Source of the DNA: Channallabes apus
Lineage: Eukaryota; Chordata; Actinopteri; Siluriformes; Clariidae
Assembly (NCBI GenBank): GCA_030522415.1
Contig: CM060130.1
Location: forward strand, 22,280,465-22,344,464
DNA: 64,000 bases
Reading direction: 5' to 3'
Part shown: positions 10,758-21,489 of the stretch, in pieces
Layout of the letters: every line of letters begins with the position of its first letter
Position numbering within the stretch: position 1 is the stretch's first letter
Program-made: the position numbers and the translations under genes
The notes under the pieces: generated by a model
The model's database searches: none
Seen by the model: the letters and a program-made list of their open reading frames with translations, nothing else
Told to the model about the DNA's origin: nothing

Positions 10758-13032
10758 TTAGTCCTGTGTGGAGGTGTGATTGTGATTGAGCGACCTTATC
10801 GCCTGCGGGAAGAAGCTCCTCCTCAGTCTCTCTGTGTTGGCCTTTAGGGAGCGGAATCGCTTCCCAGACCGCAACAAAGAGAACAGTCCATTACTGGGGT
10901 GACTGAGGTCCTTCACGATCTTCCTGGCCTTTGTCCAGCACCGCTTGCTGTAGATCGAGTGCAGGTCAGGGATCTCAGTGCGGATGATGCGCTCAGCTGG
11001 TCGCACCACCCTCTGTAGAGCTCGTATGTCCTGCATGGTGCTGTTCCCGAACCAGGTCGTGATGTTTCGCGTCAGGATGCTCTCTATGGTGCAGGAGTAG
11101 AAGTTCCTGAGCACCTTGGAGGGCAGTCTAAAATCTCTCAAGCGTCTGAGGTGGTACAGACGCTGCCGGGCCTTTTTCACCACAGTGTTGATGTGACAGG
11201 ACCATGACAGGTCCTGAGTGATGTGAACACCGAGGTATCTGAAGCTGTCCACTCTCTCCACTGGGCTCCTGTTGATGACGGTGATCTGGTAGTTCCTCTC
11301 CTGCTTTGTACAAAAGTCCACTATCAGCTCCTTTGTCTTGCTGACGTTCAGGAGGAGATTGTTCCTCTGGCACCAGTTCTCCAGATTTCCAATCTCCTCT
11401 AGGTAGTCCGACTCATCATTGTTGGTGATCAGTCCGACCACGACGGTGACCAGGCGTTCAAAACACTTCATCACTACTGAGGTGAGGGCTACAGGGCGAT
11501 AGTCGTTGAGGGAAGCAGGATGTGGTTTCTTCGGGACAGGAACAGTGATGGACTATTTGAAGCATGTGGGGATCACCGACTGAGATAAAGAGATGTTGAA
11601 TATCTCAGTGAACACAGGTGCTAGCTGGTCTGCGTAGGCTCTGAGAATGCGACCTGAGATGCCGTCTGGTCCTGCTGCTTTCCTGGTGTTCACTCTCCTG
11701 AAGGCTCTCCTCACGTCGTGCTCGGTGATGATGAGCGCGTTCCCGGTGCTGGCAGTGTCTTCCTGTCTGCAGCCGGTAGCGCCGTTAGCATTAGCGCCGC
11801 TAGCATTAGCATAGCTAGCGTCTTTAGCTGCAGCATCGAAGCGAGCATAGAAGGTGTTCAGCTCGTCTGCCAGAGTCGCGTGTGCGTTCATCTTACCGGA
11901 TGTTGGTGCTTTATACTCCTTAATTGTCCTTAATCCCTGCCACAGGCTCCTAGAGTCACTCTGTTGAAGCTGTGACTCTAGTTTTCTCCCGTAGCGCTGC
12001 TTCGCCTCTTTCACCGCCTTCCGGGCCTTGTATGACGCAGCCTTGTACAGTTCCATGTCCCCCGACGCAAGTCCCGTGTTGTAGGCAGCGGTGCGAGATC
12101 TCAGAGCGTCGCGGATGCTTTTATCCACCCAGGGCTTCTGGTTGGGAAACGTTCTGATTTCTCCACGGTATCGTCCACTAGCTTCCCAATTAATCCCACA
12201 ACCGCTTCCGTAAACACGCTGACATCGTCATTGGAGCTGTTTCTGAACATGTCCCAGTCTGCGTCATCGAGTGCGTCCTGTAACGCGGCCACCGATTGGT
12301 CCGTCTAGCACGCGACCTCCCTCTGAATAGGAACTTCCTGTTTCAGCCTTTGTTTGTATTTTGGCATGAGGAAGATGGCGGCATGGTCGGATTTACCAAA
12401 CGCTGGACGAGACTGCGCCTTGTAGCCGTCCTTGACCGGTGTGTAACAATGATCTAGTGTCCCATTACCCCTGGTGGGGCAGGTGATGTGCTGATGAAAG
12501 TTCGGCGCTGCGCGTTTGAGGTTGGCACTATTAAAGTCCCCCGCCACACGTCCCGGTGTTGTGTCTGGTGCTGTGTGAGCGCCTCATGCAGCTCGCATAA
12601 GACAATGTCTGTGTCCGCTTGTGGTGGTATATAAACGGCGCTGATTATGACCGATGTGAACTCCCGTGGAAGATAAAAACGGCGATACATGATGGACAGT
12701 AGTTCCAGGTTTGGTGTGCAGGAGCGTGTAAGAGGAACAACGCTCGTGCGGTTCCACCAGCTGTTGTTCACCATTAAGCACATGCCGCCTCCCCTTGACT
12801 TGAACTTGAGGTGAACTGAGAAGAACTCGGCTGGTCGTATGGCGTGGTCCGGCACCGCTCGGTTCAGCCATGTCTCAGTGAAGTAGAGGAGATTGCAGTC
12901 CCGAATGTCTCTCTGGAACTTTATCCTGGCCCTGAGGTCATCGTGTTTGTTCTCCAGTGACTGGACGTTGGTGAGCAGGATGCTAGGCAGAGGTGTGCAC
13001 GGGATCTCAGCCTGTTCCTGACGCCGGCTCAT
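10758..13032 (-). pseudogene. L2-type LINE ORF (endonuclease plus deleted reverse transcriptase)
   Basis: The pieces, in order on the minus strand, are 13032-12454, 12547-12305, 12292-12101, 12128-11553 and 11474-10758. The N-terminal part is an APE-type endonuclease (LLTNVQSLENKHDDLRARI, FTETWLN, and GDFNSANLK near 12540; GKSDHAAIFL). The middle has RKAAGPDGISGR, the first RT motif. Near 11450 the text jumps from KCFERLV to TVVVGLITNNDES. The RT palm, including the FADD catalytic box and roughly 150 residues, is deleted. The C-terminal part (NNLLLNVSKTKELIVDF, FRYLGVHI, SGKRFRSL) is kept. Several frame changes and a stop after PTCFK complete the inactivation. The class is clear; the exact clade (L2 rather than a neighbouring CR1 group) is judged from the 3' end. 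Confidence 0.8.
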
Positions 13033-13971
13033 TTCCCTCGGGGCCGCAGCTTCGCGTCGCGTCCATTGTTCTCCCTCAGGATCTCACTCGGCCAGCTCGG
13101 GTCCGGGGTTAAAAACGTCGAATTGTGAGTACATTGTGTACCAATAGAAACAAGAGTGTCTCTATCATACCTACTGTAATGTACTCAATGGTGGTGATTT
13201 TGCCGATTTTAAAACACTGAAAACTAACTTAAAGAACAAAAACAAAGAAAAGGTGGTCGGAGCAGTCGTGACGTCAGCCGACCTCACCGGCGCCATCTTG
13301 GAATCTAAACTCAGCACATGTATTAGATTTTAATTCAGGAATCAAATAGAAACATAAAAACATTTCAGATGATGTTTATGTGAAAGACTCTGATCAGTAA
13401 GTGAGATTCCACTTCCATCAGTCAGCTTCTTTCCCACAATGCACCTGTGTGTAACCACACTGTACTGGAATAATGTAGACAGAGACGTTTACCATGTCGA
13501 GTAAAAGACACAACAAACATGTAACATATAACACACACCACTGCCACACTCCATCAGAATCTCATACAGAATCATATAAGAATAAAAATATAACATTTCC
13601 CAGGATTCCTCTGGATGGAACAGTTCAGTATTTTTTCTATTATTTTAATAAGCTGTGACTCATAATTGTGTTCTTACTGAAACACAGAGTGACATGACAT
13701 TTCCTGACACTTCAAAATAAACATAAATCAGAGCTTTAACAGTGTTCAGTGCTTGTAGACAGAATAATTGCCATCACTCGCTCTGCATAACAATCACACC
13801 ATATTGTGAAAAAGCATTGAAGAGTTGACTCGGCCTAGCGTTTAGCCTCTTTAAGCTAACAGTAGTAAGTCATGTTAATGCACACAGCATAAAGACAACC
13901 TGACTGAACTGAGAACAGAAGTCCTTCACTTCATTTATTAAACTTCTATAATAGGAGAGAGGGATTTAGGA

Positions 13972-15630
13972 TTTAGAAGAATAATTAATGCTTCCATTGC
14001 TACAGGTTTTGTTCCATCCTGTTTTAAACAGGCCGCAGTGCAACCACTTATTAAAAAACATAATCTTGACCCGACAGTCATGTCAAATTATAGACCAATC
14101 TCGAAGCTGCCTTTTCTCTCAAAAATTTTAGAGAAAGTTGTCTATACACAGTTGCAAGCTTATCTAGATATTAATGACATCTCTGAAAAATTTCAGTCTG
14201 GTTTTAAATCACGGCATAGCACTGAGACTGCACTTTTAAGAGCTTTTAATGACCTCCTTTTAATTACAGATTCTGGCAATTCTGCCGCCCTCTTATTGCT
14301 AGACCTAACAGCAGCTTTTGATACGGTTGACCACAATACACTTTTATCTCGCTTAGAACAGTATGTTGGCCTTAAGGGCATTGCTCTTCAGTGGTTTCAT
14401 TCATACCTTTCCCAAAGATCATTTTTTGTCAATATGGGCCCTTACAACTCTAAACCAGTCCACCTTAACTGTGGTGTGCCACAAGGTTCTATCCTTGGCC
14501 CAGCTCTTTTTGGCCTTTATCTGTTGCCCTTGGGATCAATTTTCTCCAAGTACAATATTACTTTTCATTGCTTTGCTGATGACATACAAATTTATTTGCC
14601 GTTAAGATCAGGCACAGGATCTTTTAGCAACCTAATGGACTGCATTACTGAAATTAAACAGTGGATGTCAACTAATTTTCTTACGTTAAATGAAAAGAAA
14701 ACTGAAATAGTAATTTTTGGTGATCCTGCGGCTTCAAATGGAGTGAATAATGCCTTGGGCACACTATCCTTATATTGTAAACCGTATGTCAAAAACCTAG
14801 GAGTGTTTTTTGACAAGTCTTTTAAATTTCAAAAGCAAGTTAGTGCAGTTGTCCAGTCAGGTTTCTTTCATCTTAGACAGTTAGCTAAGGTAAAGCCATA
14901 CCTTCCAGCTCACGTTTTTGAACAGGTTATTCACCTCTTTATTACTTCTCGACTAGATTACTGCAATTCTCTTTATTACGGCCTTGACCAGTTGTCATTA
15001 CAGCGTCTCCAACTCATTCAAAATGCAGCTGCTCGGTTGCTGACTGGTACCAAGCGGCGAGAGCATATAACTCCGGTGCTTGCCTCTCTTCATTGGCTCC
15101 CTGTTGTATACAGGATCCAATTTAAAGTCCTACTACTTGTGTTTAAATCTTTGAATGGTCTAGCTCCTTCTTATCTATCTGAGCTGTTGTCTATGCATAC
15201 TCCAGCCAGAACCATGAGATCCAGCACTCAGCTCATTTTAACCATTCCAAGAACAAAGTTAAAAACCAGAGGGGATAGAGCATTTGCTGTGGCAGGCCCC
15301 AGACTTTGGAATAACCTGCCTCTGAATGTCAGATCTGCACAAACATTGGAGCTTTTTAAATCTTTATTAAAAACACACTTTTATGGACTGGCATTTAGCA
15401 CAGGTTGACTTTGATGTTTTTATCTATTTTATTTAATTTTATTTTATTTTAACTGCTTCTAGTTTTATCTGCTTTAACTAGTTTGTATTATATGTAGTAT
15501 TTTATTGTGTGGTTTTTTTATTATCTATTCTCTGCATGTACAGCACTTTGGGCAGCACAAACTGTTGTAAATGTGCTATATAAATAAACTTGACTTGACT
15601 TGACTTGACTTGACTTGACTTGACTTGACT
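13972..15630 (+). mobile_element. 5'-truncated L2 LINE
   Basis: Begins inside the reverse transcriptase and ends in a (TTGAC)n tail (15587-15630) after TGTGCTATATAAATAAA, the usual L2 3' end. Copy B of the duplication continues without it from 61031, and the text to the right is unrelated to copy B, so it sits at the edge of the shared segment. Confidence 0.85.
14038..15408 (+). CDS. L2 LINE reverse transcriptase, N-terminally truncated but open
   Basis: 456 codons open without interruption. RT motifs in order: SNYRPISKLPFLSKILEKVV (motif 1), HSTETALLRAFND, LLDLTAAFDTVDH (motif A with catalytic Asp), GVPQGSILGPALF (motif B), CFADDIQIY (motif C, catalytic Asp pair), FLTLNEKKTEIVIF, KNLGVFFD (thumb side). 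The C-terminal TRGDRAFAVAGPRLWNNLP and ending FKSLLKTHFYGLAF are typical of L2. The endonuclease and 5' UTR are absent, so the copy cannot be autonomous. The open frame suggests a fairly young insertion. Confidence 0.85.
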   Translation: MQPLIKKHNLDPTVMSNYRPISKLPFLSKILEKVVYTQLQAYLDINDISEKFQSGFKSRHSTETALLRAFNDLLLITDSGNSAALLLLDLTAAFDTVDHNTLLSRLEQYVGLKGIALQWFHSYLSQRSFFVNMGPYNSKPVHLNCGVPQGSILGPALFGLYLLPLGSIFSKYNITFHCFADDIQIYLPLRSGTGSFSNLMDCITEIKQWMSTNFLTLNEKKTEIVIFGDPAASNGVNNALGTLSLYCKPYVKNLGVFFDKSFKFQKQVSAVVQSGFFHLRQLAKVKPYLPAHVFEQVIHLFITSRLDYCNSLYYGLDQLSLQRLQLIQNAAARLLTGTKRREHITPVLASLHWLPVVYRIQFKVLLLVFKSLNGLAPSYLSELLSMHTPARTMRSSTQLILTIPRTKLKTRGDRAFAVAGPRLWNNLPLNVRSAQTLELFKSLLKTHFYGLAFSTG

Positions 15631-15821
15631 ATAAAGTCTTTTCTCTGGTAGTGATGTGTTGATGCTGCATGAATAATATATTTATTGTGCAGATGAAATA
15701 GATTGGTCTGTGCTGTGTGTTCAGACTGCAATAGCACATATAGTGTTCTGTAGTGAACACAACTGACTGTGATCGCTGGCAGAACATTCATCATGCTGTT
15801 GTCTAGTTTATCATTAGTGTT

Positions 15822-15852
<31 letters not shown>

Positions 15853-16460
15853 TCTGACCTACACACTGATACTGAGAGATACAAAGCTGAAGGTTTTTGT
15901 TTGATTGTAATTTTATAGTAATAACTCCTTTATAAAGTTACTGAGACTGACTAATATTACTGTAGTGTTCACTGTCCGGCTTCCCAAAGAGTCACACACA
16001 CTGATATTTCATTTGCTCACAGGTTGTGTTGATGGTGTGTAATGTGGTGGATAATTCCTGTGTATAAATGCTTCCTCATGCTCACAGAGTCCAGCGTATG
16101 TCCAGGACATCTGGGAAGAATAATGATGTATTGATGTAATAACCTGAACATTCAGTACATTTAATTAGATTATTTTTGTTCTGATTCGTCTCATTAACAA
16201 GTGGTTTTCTGATAGTCACACAGCTGTTTAGTCCCAATCCTGTGAGCTCTGTGATTTCTGCTGACATTTATGTGTTATTTTTTTTAACGGAAACTTCTCC
16301 AAGTGTTTTCATAACTGATCATACTCATCTATGATTTATATATCTAATATTATTAATTACCAAAGCATTTTTAGGAGTCTAATCAAACTTTCTTTGTATT
16401 TTTGTCGGATCATCAACTAAAAGGCATCTGGGTTATTCAGGTGAGTAATATGTACTAAAC
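15631..16460. other. Intergenic, nothing recognised
   Basis: AT-rich with a (CA)n run at 15823-15850. No exon, element end or RNA gene is seen. Confidence 0.5.
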
Positions 16461-16841
16461 TACAGTGGTGTGAAAAACTATTTGCCCCCTTCCTGATTTC
16501 TTATTCTTTTGCATATTTATCACACTTAAATGTTTCTGCTCATCAAAAACCGTTAACCATTAGTCAAAGATAACATAATTGAACACAAAATGCAGTTTTT
16601 AAATGAAGGTTTATGTTATTAAGGGAGAAAAAAAACTCCAAATCTACATGGCCCTGTGTGAAAAAGTGATTGCCCCCCTTGTTAAAAAATAACTTAACTG
16701 TGGTTTATCACACCTGAGTTCAATTTCTGTAGTCACCCCCAGGCCTGATTACTACCACACCTGTTTCAATCAAGAAATCACTTAAATAGGAGCTACCTGA
16801 CACAGAGAAGTAGACCAAAAGCACCTCAAAAGCTAGACATC

Positions 16842-18244
16842 ATGCCAAGATCCAAAGAAATTCAGGAACAAATGAGAACAAAAGTAATTGAGATCTATCA
16901 GTCTGGTAAAGGTTATAAAGCCATTTCTAAAGCCTTGGGACTCCAGCGAACCACAGTGAGAGCCATTATCCACAAATGGCAAAAACATGGAACAGTGGTG
17001 AACCTTCACAGGAGTGGCCGGCCGACCAAAATTACCCCAAGAGCGCAGAGACAACTCATCCAAGAGGCCACAAAAGACCCCAGGACAACATCTAAAGAAC
17101 TGCACGCCTCACTTGCCTCAATTAAGGTCAGTGTTCACGACTCCACCATAAGAAAGAGACTGGGCAAAAACGGTCTGCATGGCAGATTTCCAAGACGCAA
17201 ACCACTTTTAAGCAAAAAGAACATTAAGGCTAGTCTTCATTTTGCTAAAAAACATCTCAATGATTGCCAGGACTTTTGGGAAAATACCTTGTGGACCGAC
17301 GAGACAAAAGTTTAACTTTTTGGAAGGTGCGTGTCCCGTTACATCTGGCGTAAAAGTAACACTGTCACACACACCCGTGCTGCGACCGGCACTAGGACCT
17401 GGAAGTAAGACGGTCGCAAACCAGGAAGTATAAGAGGAGTAAACAAGCCATAGCTCCTCACTCTGTCATTGAGTTTGCCCATGTTGGTTCAGGTCGTTTC
17501 TCTGCTAAACCGTGAGTACTCACTTTCTTGGGTTATCTTTCTGATTCGAGTGTGTGTTTATAGGACGCGGGTTAAATTTGTGTTTTTCCCTTGCTCCATT
17601 TTTGTGAGAGTCCTTAGACTAAATCGCGTGGTTATCCTGCCTACTCTCTTGCTTCCGCATTTGGGTTTACCATCCACGCTACATTGGGCTAACCGCTAAG
17701 GCTACGTCTTCTGGTCCACGCAGGTTAGTTCTGACAAACACAGCATTTCAGAAAAAGAACATCATACCAACAGTAAAATATGGTGGTGGTAGTGTGATGG
17801 TCTGGTGTTGTTTTGCTGCTTCAGGACCTGGAAGGCTTGCTGTGATAGATGGAACCATGAATTCTACTGTCTACCAAAAAATCCTGAAGGAGAATGTCCG
17901 GCCATCTGTTCGTCAACTCAAGTTGAAGCGATCTTGGGTGCTTCAGCAGGACAATGACCAAAAAACACACCAGCAAATCCACCTCTGAATGTCTGAAGAA
18001 AAACAAAATGAAGACTTTGGAGTGGCCTAGTCAAAGTCCTGACCTGAATCCTATTGAGATGTTGTGGCATGACCTTAAAAAGGCAGTTCATGCTAGAAAA
18101 CCCTCCAATAAAGCTGAATTACAACAATTCTGCAAAGATGAGTGGGCCAAAATTCCTCCAGAGCGCTGTAAAAGACTCGTTGCAAGTTATCGCAAACGCT
18201 TGATTGCAGTTATTGGTGCTAAGGGTGGCCCAACCAGTTATTAG
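16842..18244 (+). pseudogene. Tc1 (DD34E) transposase, broken
   Basis: The start MPRSKEIQEQ and the paired-like helix-turn-helix region (YKAISKALGLQRTTVRAIIHKW, GRPTKITPR) are intact. The first catalytic Asp is in TLWTDETK, right before a nonsense codon (TAA at 17313-17315, where copy 2 has GAA). A 374-bp solo LTR plus a 5-bp target duplication then interrupts the frame. Further on, an inserted base in the QDND region (near 17958) shifts the frame just after the second catalytic Asp. The last Asp/Glu region, LNPIEMLWHDLKKAVHARKP, is readable in 17954-18244. Three independent lesions make it dead. Confidence 0.9.
17363..17736 (+). repeat. Solo LTR inserted in Tc1 transposase
   Basis: 374 bp, TGTCACACAC...TTCTGACA, with 5-bp target duplications AACAC at 17358-17362 and 17737-17741. 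Copy 2 of the Tc1 provides the empty site (AAGTAACACAGCATTTC at 53313). A TATA box (GTATAAGAGG) lies near 17428. There is no internal region, so the element was reduced by LTR-LTR recombination. The family is not identified. Confidence 0.9.
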
Positions 18245-18464
18245 GTTCAGGGAGCAATTACTTTTTCACACAGGACCATGTAGGTTTGGATTTTTTTTCT
18301 CTCTAAATAATAAAACACCTCATTTAAAAACTGCATTTTGTGTTTACTTGTGTTATCTTTTACTAATAGCTAAATGTGTTTGATGATCAGAAACATTTTG
18401 TGTGACAAACATGCAAAAGAATAAGAAATCAGGAGGGGGGCAAATAGTTTTTCACACCACTGTA

Positions 18465-18983
18465 TTAATCTTCATAAATCTCTTACTGATACTAGCAGCT
18501 TAAAAACATCTTAAATTGTTATAATAAGTCTATTACCCAGTGATGGGTTACTATGGTTACAGCTCACAGTGATGGTCAGAAAAACTATCACACAACTGAC
18601 ATATTGAATAGCAACATAAACATTGAGCTGTTTGTTAACACTAGAAGCACCGAGCAGCGGTCATCTGACCGCAAGGTGGAAAAAAAAAAAAAAAACTTCA
18701 CACTCGATCAAAATCCAGGACCCTCCTTTCATGACTTTTCCTAGATCTGTGAGCTTAATCACCCAGCATGCTTAAATTTTTTAAATCGCACCTGTAAAAG
18801 CCAGGATAAAGCTATTTTGCTCTTATTTACGTGAAATCGCTGACAGCTGCGCGGCGGCGTGACGTTTCCTGCATTTTCCAACCTGCGATTCTCATTTCTC
18901 TCAGCAGATGGCGCAAGGGATCGCGCATACTATCTATGCGTCATTCAGTGTGTATATCTCAGGTTTCATTCATTCCATATATG

Positions 18984-19053
<70 letters not shown>

Positions 19054-19170
19054 ATTATATCAATATATATCAATATATATATATATATCAATTTCACGGA
19101 AGCATATGCTTCGCCATATGACAATTCGCCATGCATTCCCGCATTGATAATCAGCGATATTTTATAAGGA
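18465..19170. other. Intergenic with a long TA microsatellite
   Basis: (TA)n runs from about 18988 to 19090, with short CAAT interruptions at its end. The rest shows no gene. Confidence 0.7.
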
Positions 19171-19176
19171 GATTTA

Positions 19177-20037
19177 GGGTGCTTTCACACCTACAGCATT
19201 TGGTGCGCACCAAACGTGTTTGGTCCCTTGGTTTGGTTCGTTTGCGTTGATGTGAATGCAATCTCGGTACTTTGGTGCGCACCAAATCAATCGATCCGAG
19301 ACCTGCCTGAAGGGGTGGTCTCGGACCGCTTTATCCGCTCTACTTTGGTGCAGTTCGCCTGGTGTGAAAGCAACCAAACCAAATCTGATGAAATGGTATA
19401 GTTTAATGCACTTCGGGTATAAGATACGGGGTTGCGGGTAAAATTATTTTCCCTTCCTGATGACTCGATTAAATTTTTCAAGCTCGACTCGCGATGAAAT
19501 CAAACCGCGGAAGAAACGTGGAGTGCCGAAGAAATTAAGTGCCTCTCTGTATTCACATTAAAGATGAAAAAATGTGTGGCTGGGCTGTTTCGATCAGCCA
19601 ACGGATTACCTGATGGATCAGCAGGAAGATCGCCGGCTAATAACAAAGTGATCATTCAGGAGGAGGGCACGTCTCTCCCTGAAGTGGCGGCGATGCGCAG
19701 TCGGCGAGATGAATAAACCGGGAAGCTGGTTTGGAGTCGCAGCCGCGAATCGTGTTCGAAATTAATTATCTGAAAATAATGATTTGCACGTACAATGCAG
19801 TGCGCAAGGATCAGCACCATGAGCGCAAAGCAAAGCTGTTCCTCCATGATTATTGAAAGTGGCGCGATTTTCTGAAAATAATCTGTTTCCGGTGCCGATG
19901 GGCTTCGCGGTCTATTTTGGTTCGTTTAGAACTCTACATATGTGAAAGCAAACCGTACCAACGTCTGTTTACTACATTGTAACATTTTTCTGACTGGTGC
20001 GGACTAAAGCAATCGAACTATAGGTGTGAAAGCACCC
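19177..20037. mobile_element. Non-autonomous TIR element, probably PIF/Harbinger-like
   Basis: The termini are perfect inverted repeats of 17 bases (GGGTGCTTTCACACCTA and its complement), flanked by TTA on both sides (19174-19176, 20038-20040). A 3-bp TTA/TAA duplication is the PIF/Harbinger signature. It is 861 bp with GGTGCGCACCAAA repeated internally, and no transposase frame. Confidence 0.8.
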
Positions 20038-20520
20038 TTAGGGATTTAGCTCTACTTAATTTTATATCGTTTTGAGAAAATCCATTAGTTCGTTCATTTT
20101 ATTTGAAGCTTCTGAAACTTCGGATGTTTTTTTGGTTAGATTAGTTCTGAACTCGCTCCCGTGAAACTATCACTAAAACAATGTAATGAGCCCTCCTGAG
20201 GATATAAAACTTAGAAATTATTAGAAATATAAAAATTATTATTGTGTTTGAATAAATAATCAGATCTACCACAGCAGATAATAAACTATGCTATGTCATA
20301 ACCGAAGCAAACACCACGATTATGCCTCGTTTCGTTCGACGGGAACGTGGTTCACTTGGCCGCGGTGTATTATAAACCTGTGGAATGTTTCACTGTTTAT
20401 GCTCAAATACTGTAAGAGTAATAAAAGCGAGTGAAATGTGGAAATGATGTGTGGCAACTCAATGAGAACTAAACCAAAGATTTCGGTAACTCCACTGAGT
20501 GTAACATCTGCATAGTGACA

Positions 20521-20881
20521 CTGAACATCTTCACTTTTCCGTTTACCTCTGAAAAAAAAGCTGTATTTTGTTTGTTTATATTTAGAATTTTTATAACAGT
20601 AGAAGAAGTACGTGCGCGCACGCACACACATAGACACACACACACTCACACAGACACACACACTCCCCTGAGCCCTCGGGAAACATCCAATCACTTTCGG
20701 TATACAAATGAGTCAAGACGTAGCCTAACGTGGTGTCGCGTCGGATTTCAGCGGTCACGGAGTGGGAAGACTTTGAAGAAGCTGCAGTGACAGTAAACAG
20801 CTGAACAACTTCACTTTTCCGTTTACCTCTGAGAAAAAAAAGCTGTATTTTGTTTGTTTATATTTAGGATTTTTATAGTAG
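20521..20881 (+). repeat. Pair of ~80-bp direct repeats
   Basis: 20521-20600 and 20801-20881 are nearly identical (CTTCACTTTTCCGTTTACCTCTGA core, then GCTGTATTTTGTTTG). The spacer includes a CA-rich microsatellite (20610-20665). It could be the remnant of a local duplication or of a small element; I cannot name it. Confidence 0.6.
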
Positions 20882-20953
20882 TACGAGAAAGTTATAGTTT
20901 GGTCTGTGTACTGTAGTTCGCACCCTTGTAGAGAATAAATAAATGAATAACAC

Positions 20954-21489
20954 TGTCACATCCGAACCACCTCAGCCCTGGAGAGAAAGATCCGGCTCAC
21001 CGGATTACTGAGCCGTAGCTTTGTCTCCCCCTAGTGTGTCTACGTATGTCATTGTCACCCATTAACATCAGATAGAGATCACCTGTGTCCACCTCACGTG
21101 TCTCACTATTTAACCCAGCTGAACCCAAACTACACTGTCTGGTCATCCGTTATGCAACCTCACGTAACCCTTGTGTGTGTCTGTCTTCTCCCCCAGGTCT
21201 AAGCGGTATCTGCAGGCGAAGGCTCGCGAAGCAGGGCAGCTTCGAGTTCTGAGTAAATTCCTCTGTGGACCCAGAGAGGTTTCTGTTAGTTTCCTGGCAT
21301 TCTCCAACGAGTAAATAGTCACTTGTATTCCCGCCTGCAGACCGCGCCTGGTAACCGACCGGAGGGTAGCACTTTAGTTAATCTTTATTTCATTTGAGAA
21401 AGAATTCTGTGTTCAATAAAGACTGTCCTTTTCCTGCACTTGCGTTGCGTGTGTGTGTGATACACAGAGAGAGAGAGAGCGACATGACA
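20954..21489 (+). repeat. 5' LTR, chromovirus 1
   Basis: TGTCACATCC...GACATGACA. The TATA-like TATTTAA is at 21107-21113 and AATAAA at 21415. The gag ATG (21484) is inside the last six bases. Confidence 0.95.

Larger units (their letters stand above)
6329..13305 (-). mobile_element. L2/CR1-group LINE insertion carrying a nested LTR element
   Basis: Copy B (59735) shows the site without this block. Read on the minus strand, the block begins near 13305 with CCAAGATGGCGCCGG, contains an endonuclease and part of a reverse transcriptase, and ends near 6329 in a TTTGAATTTGAATTT tail after GACAAATAAAATTAG, typical of L2-like LINEs. A small LTR element (6558-10673) sits inside its 3' UTR. Flanking TAAA on both sides suggests a short target duplication. 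Confidence 0.8.
3107..13971 (+). repeat. Segmental duplication, copy A (interrupted)
   Basis: From CTCTGTAATGAGG at 3107 the sequence follows 55840-61031 closely: Ig leader and V exon, the intron with the same AT-rich text, an antisense gypsy tail, a tRNA SINE, and the stretch around 13.3-13.97 kb. Copy A is broken by a LINE insertion (6329-13305) and ends at an L2 insertion near 13972. Copy B lacks both, and has a solo LTR and a TIR element that copy A lacks. The ancestral unit was roughly 4 kb. The gypsy tail and SINE are shared, so they predate the duplication. Confidence 0.85.
16463..18462 (+). mobile_element. Tc1-like transposon, copy 1, disrupted
   Basis: Flanked by TA (16461-16462 and 18463-18464). 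The terminal inverted repeats begin CAGTGGTGTGAAAAACTATT and mirror at the right end. It is longer than copy 2 (52421-54041) because of a solo LTR at 17363-17736. Confidence 0.95.

Noticed and set aside
18831..19167. Open frames of repeated Tyr/Ile over the TA microsatellite
   Set aside because: Simple repeat translation, no gene features.
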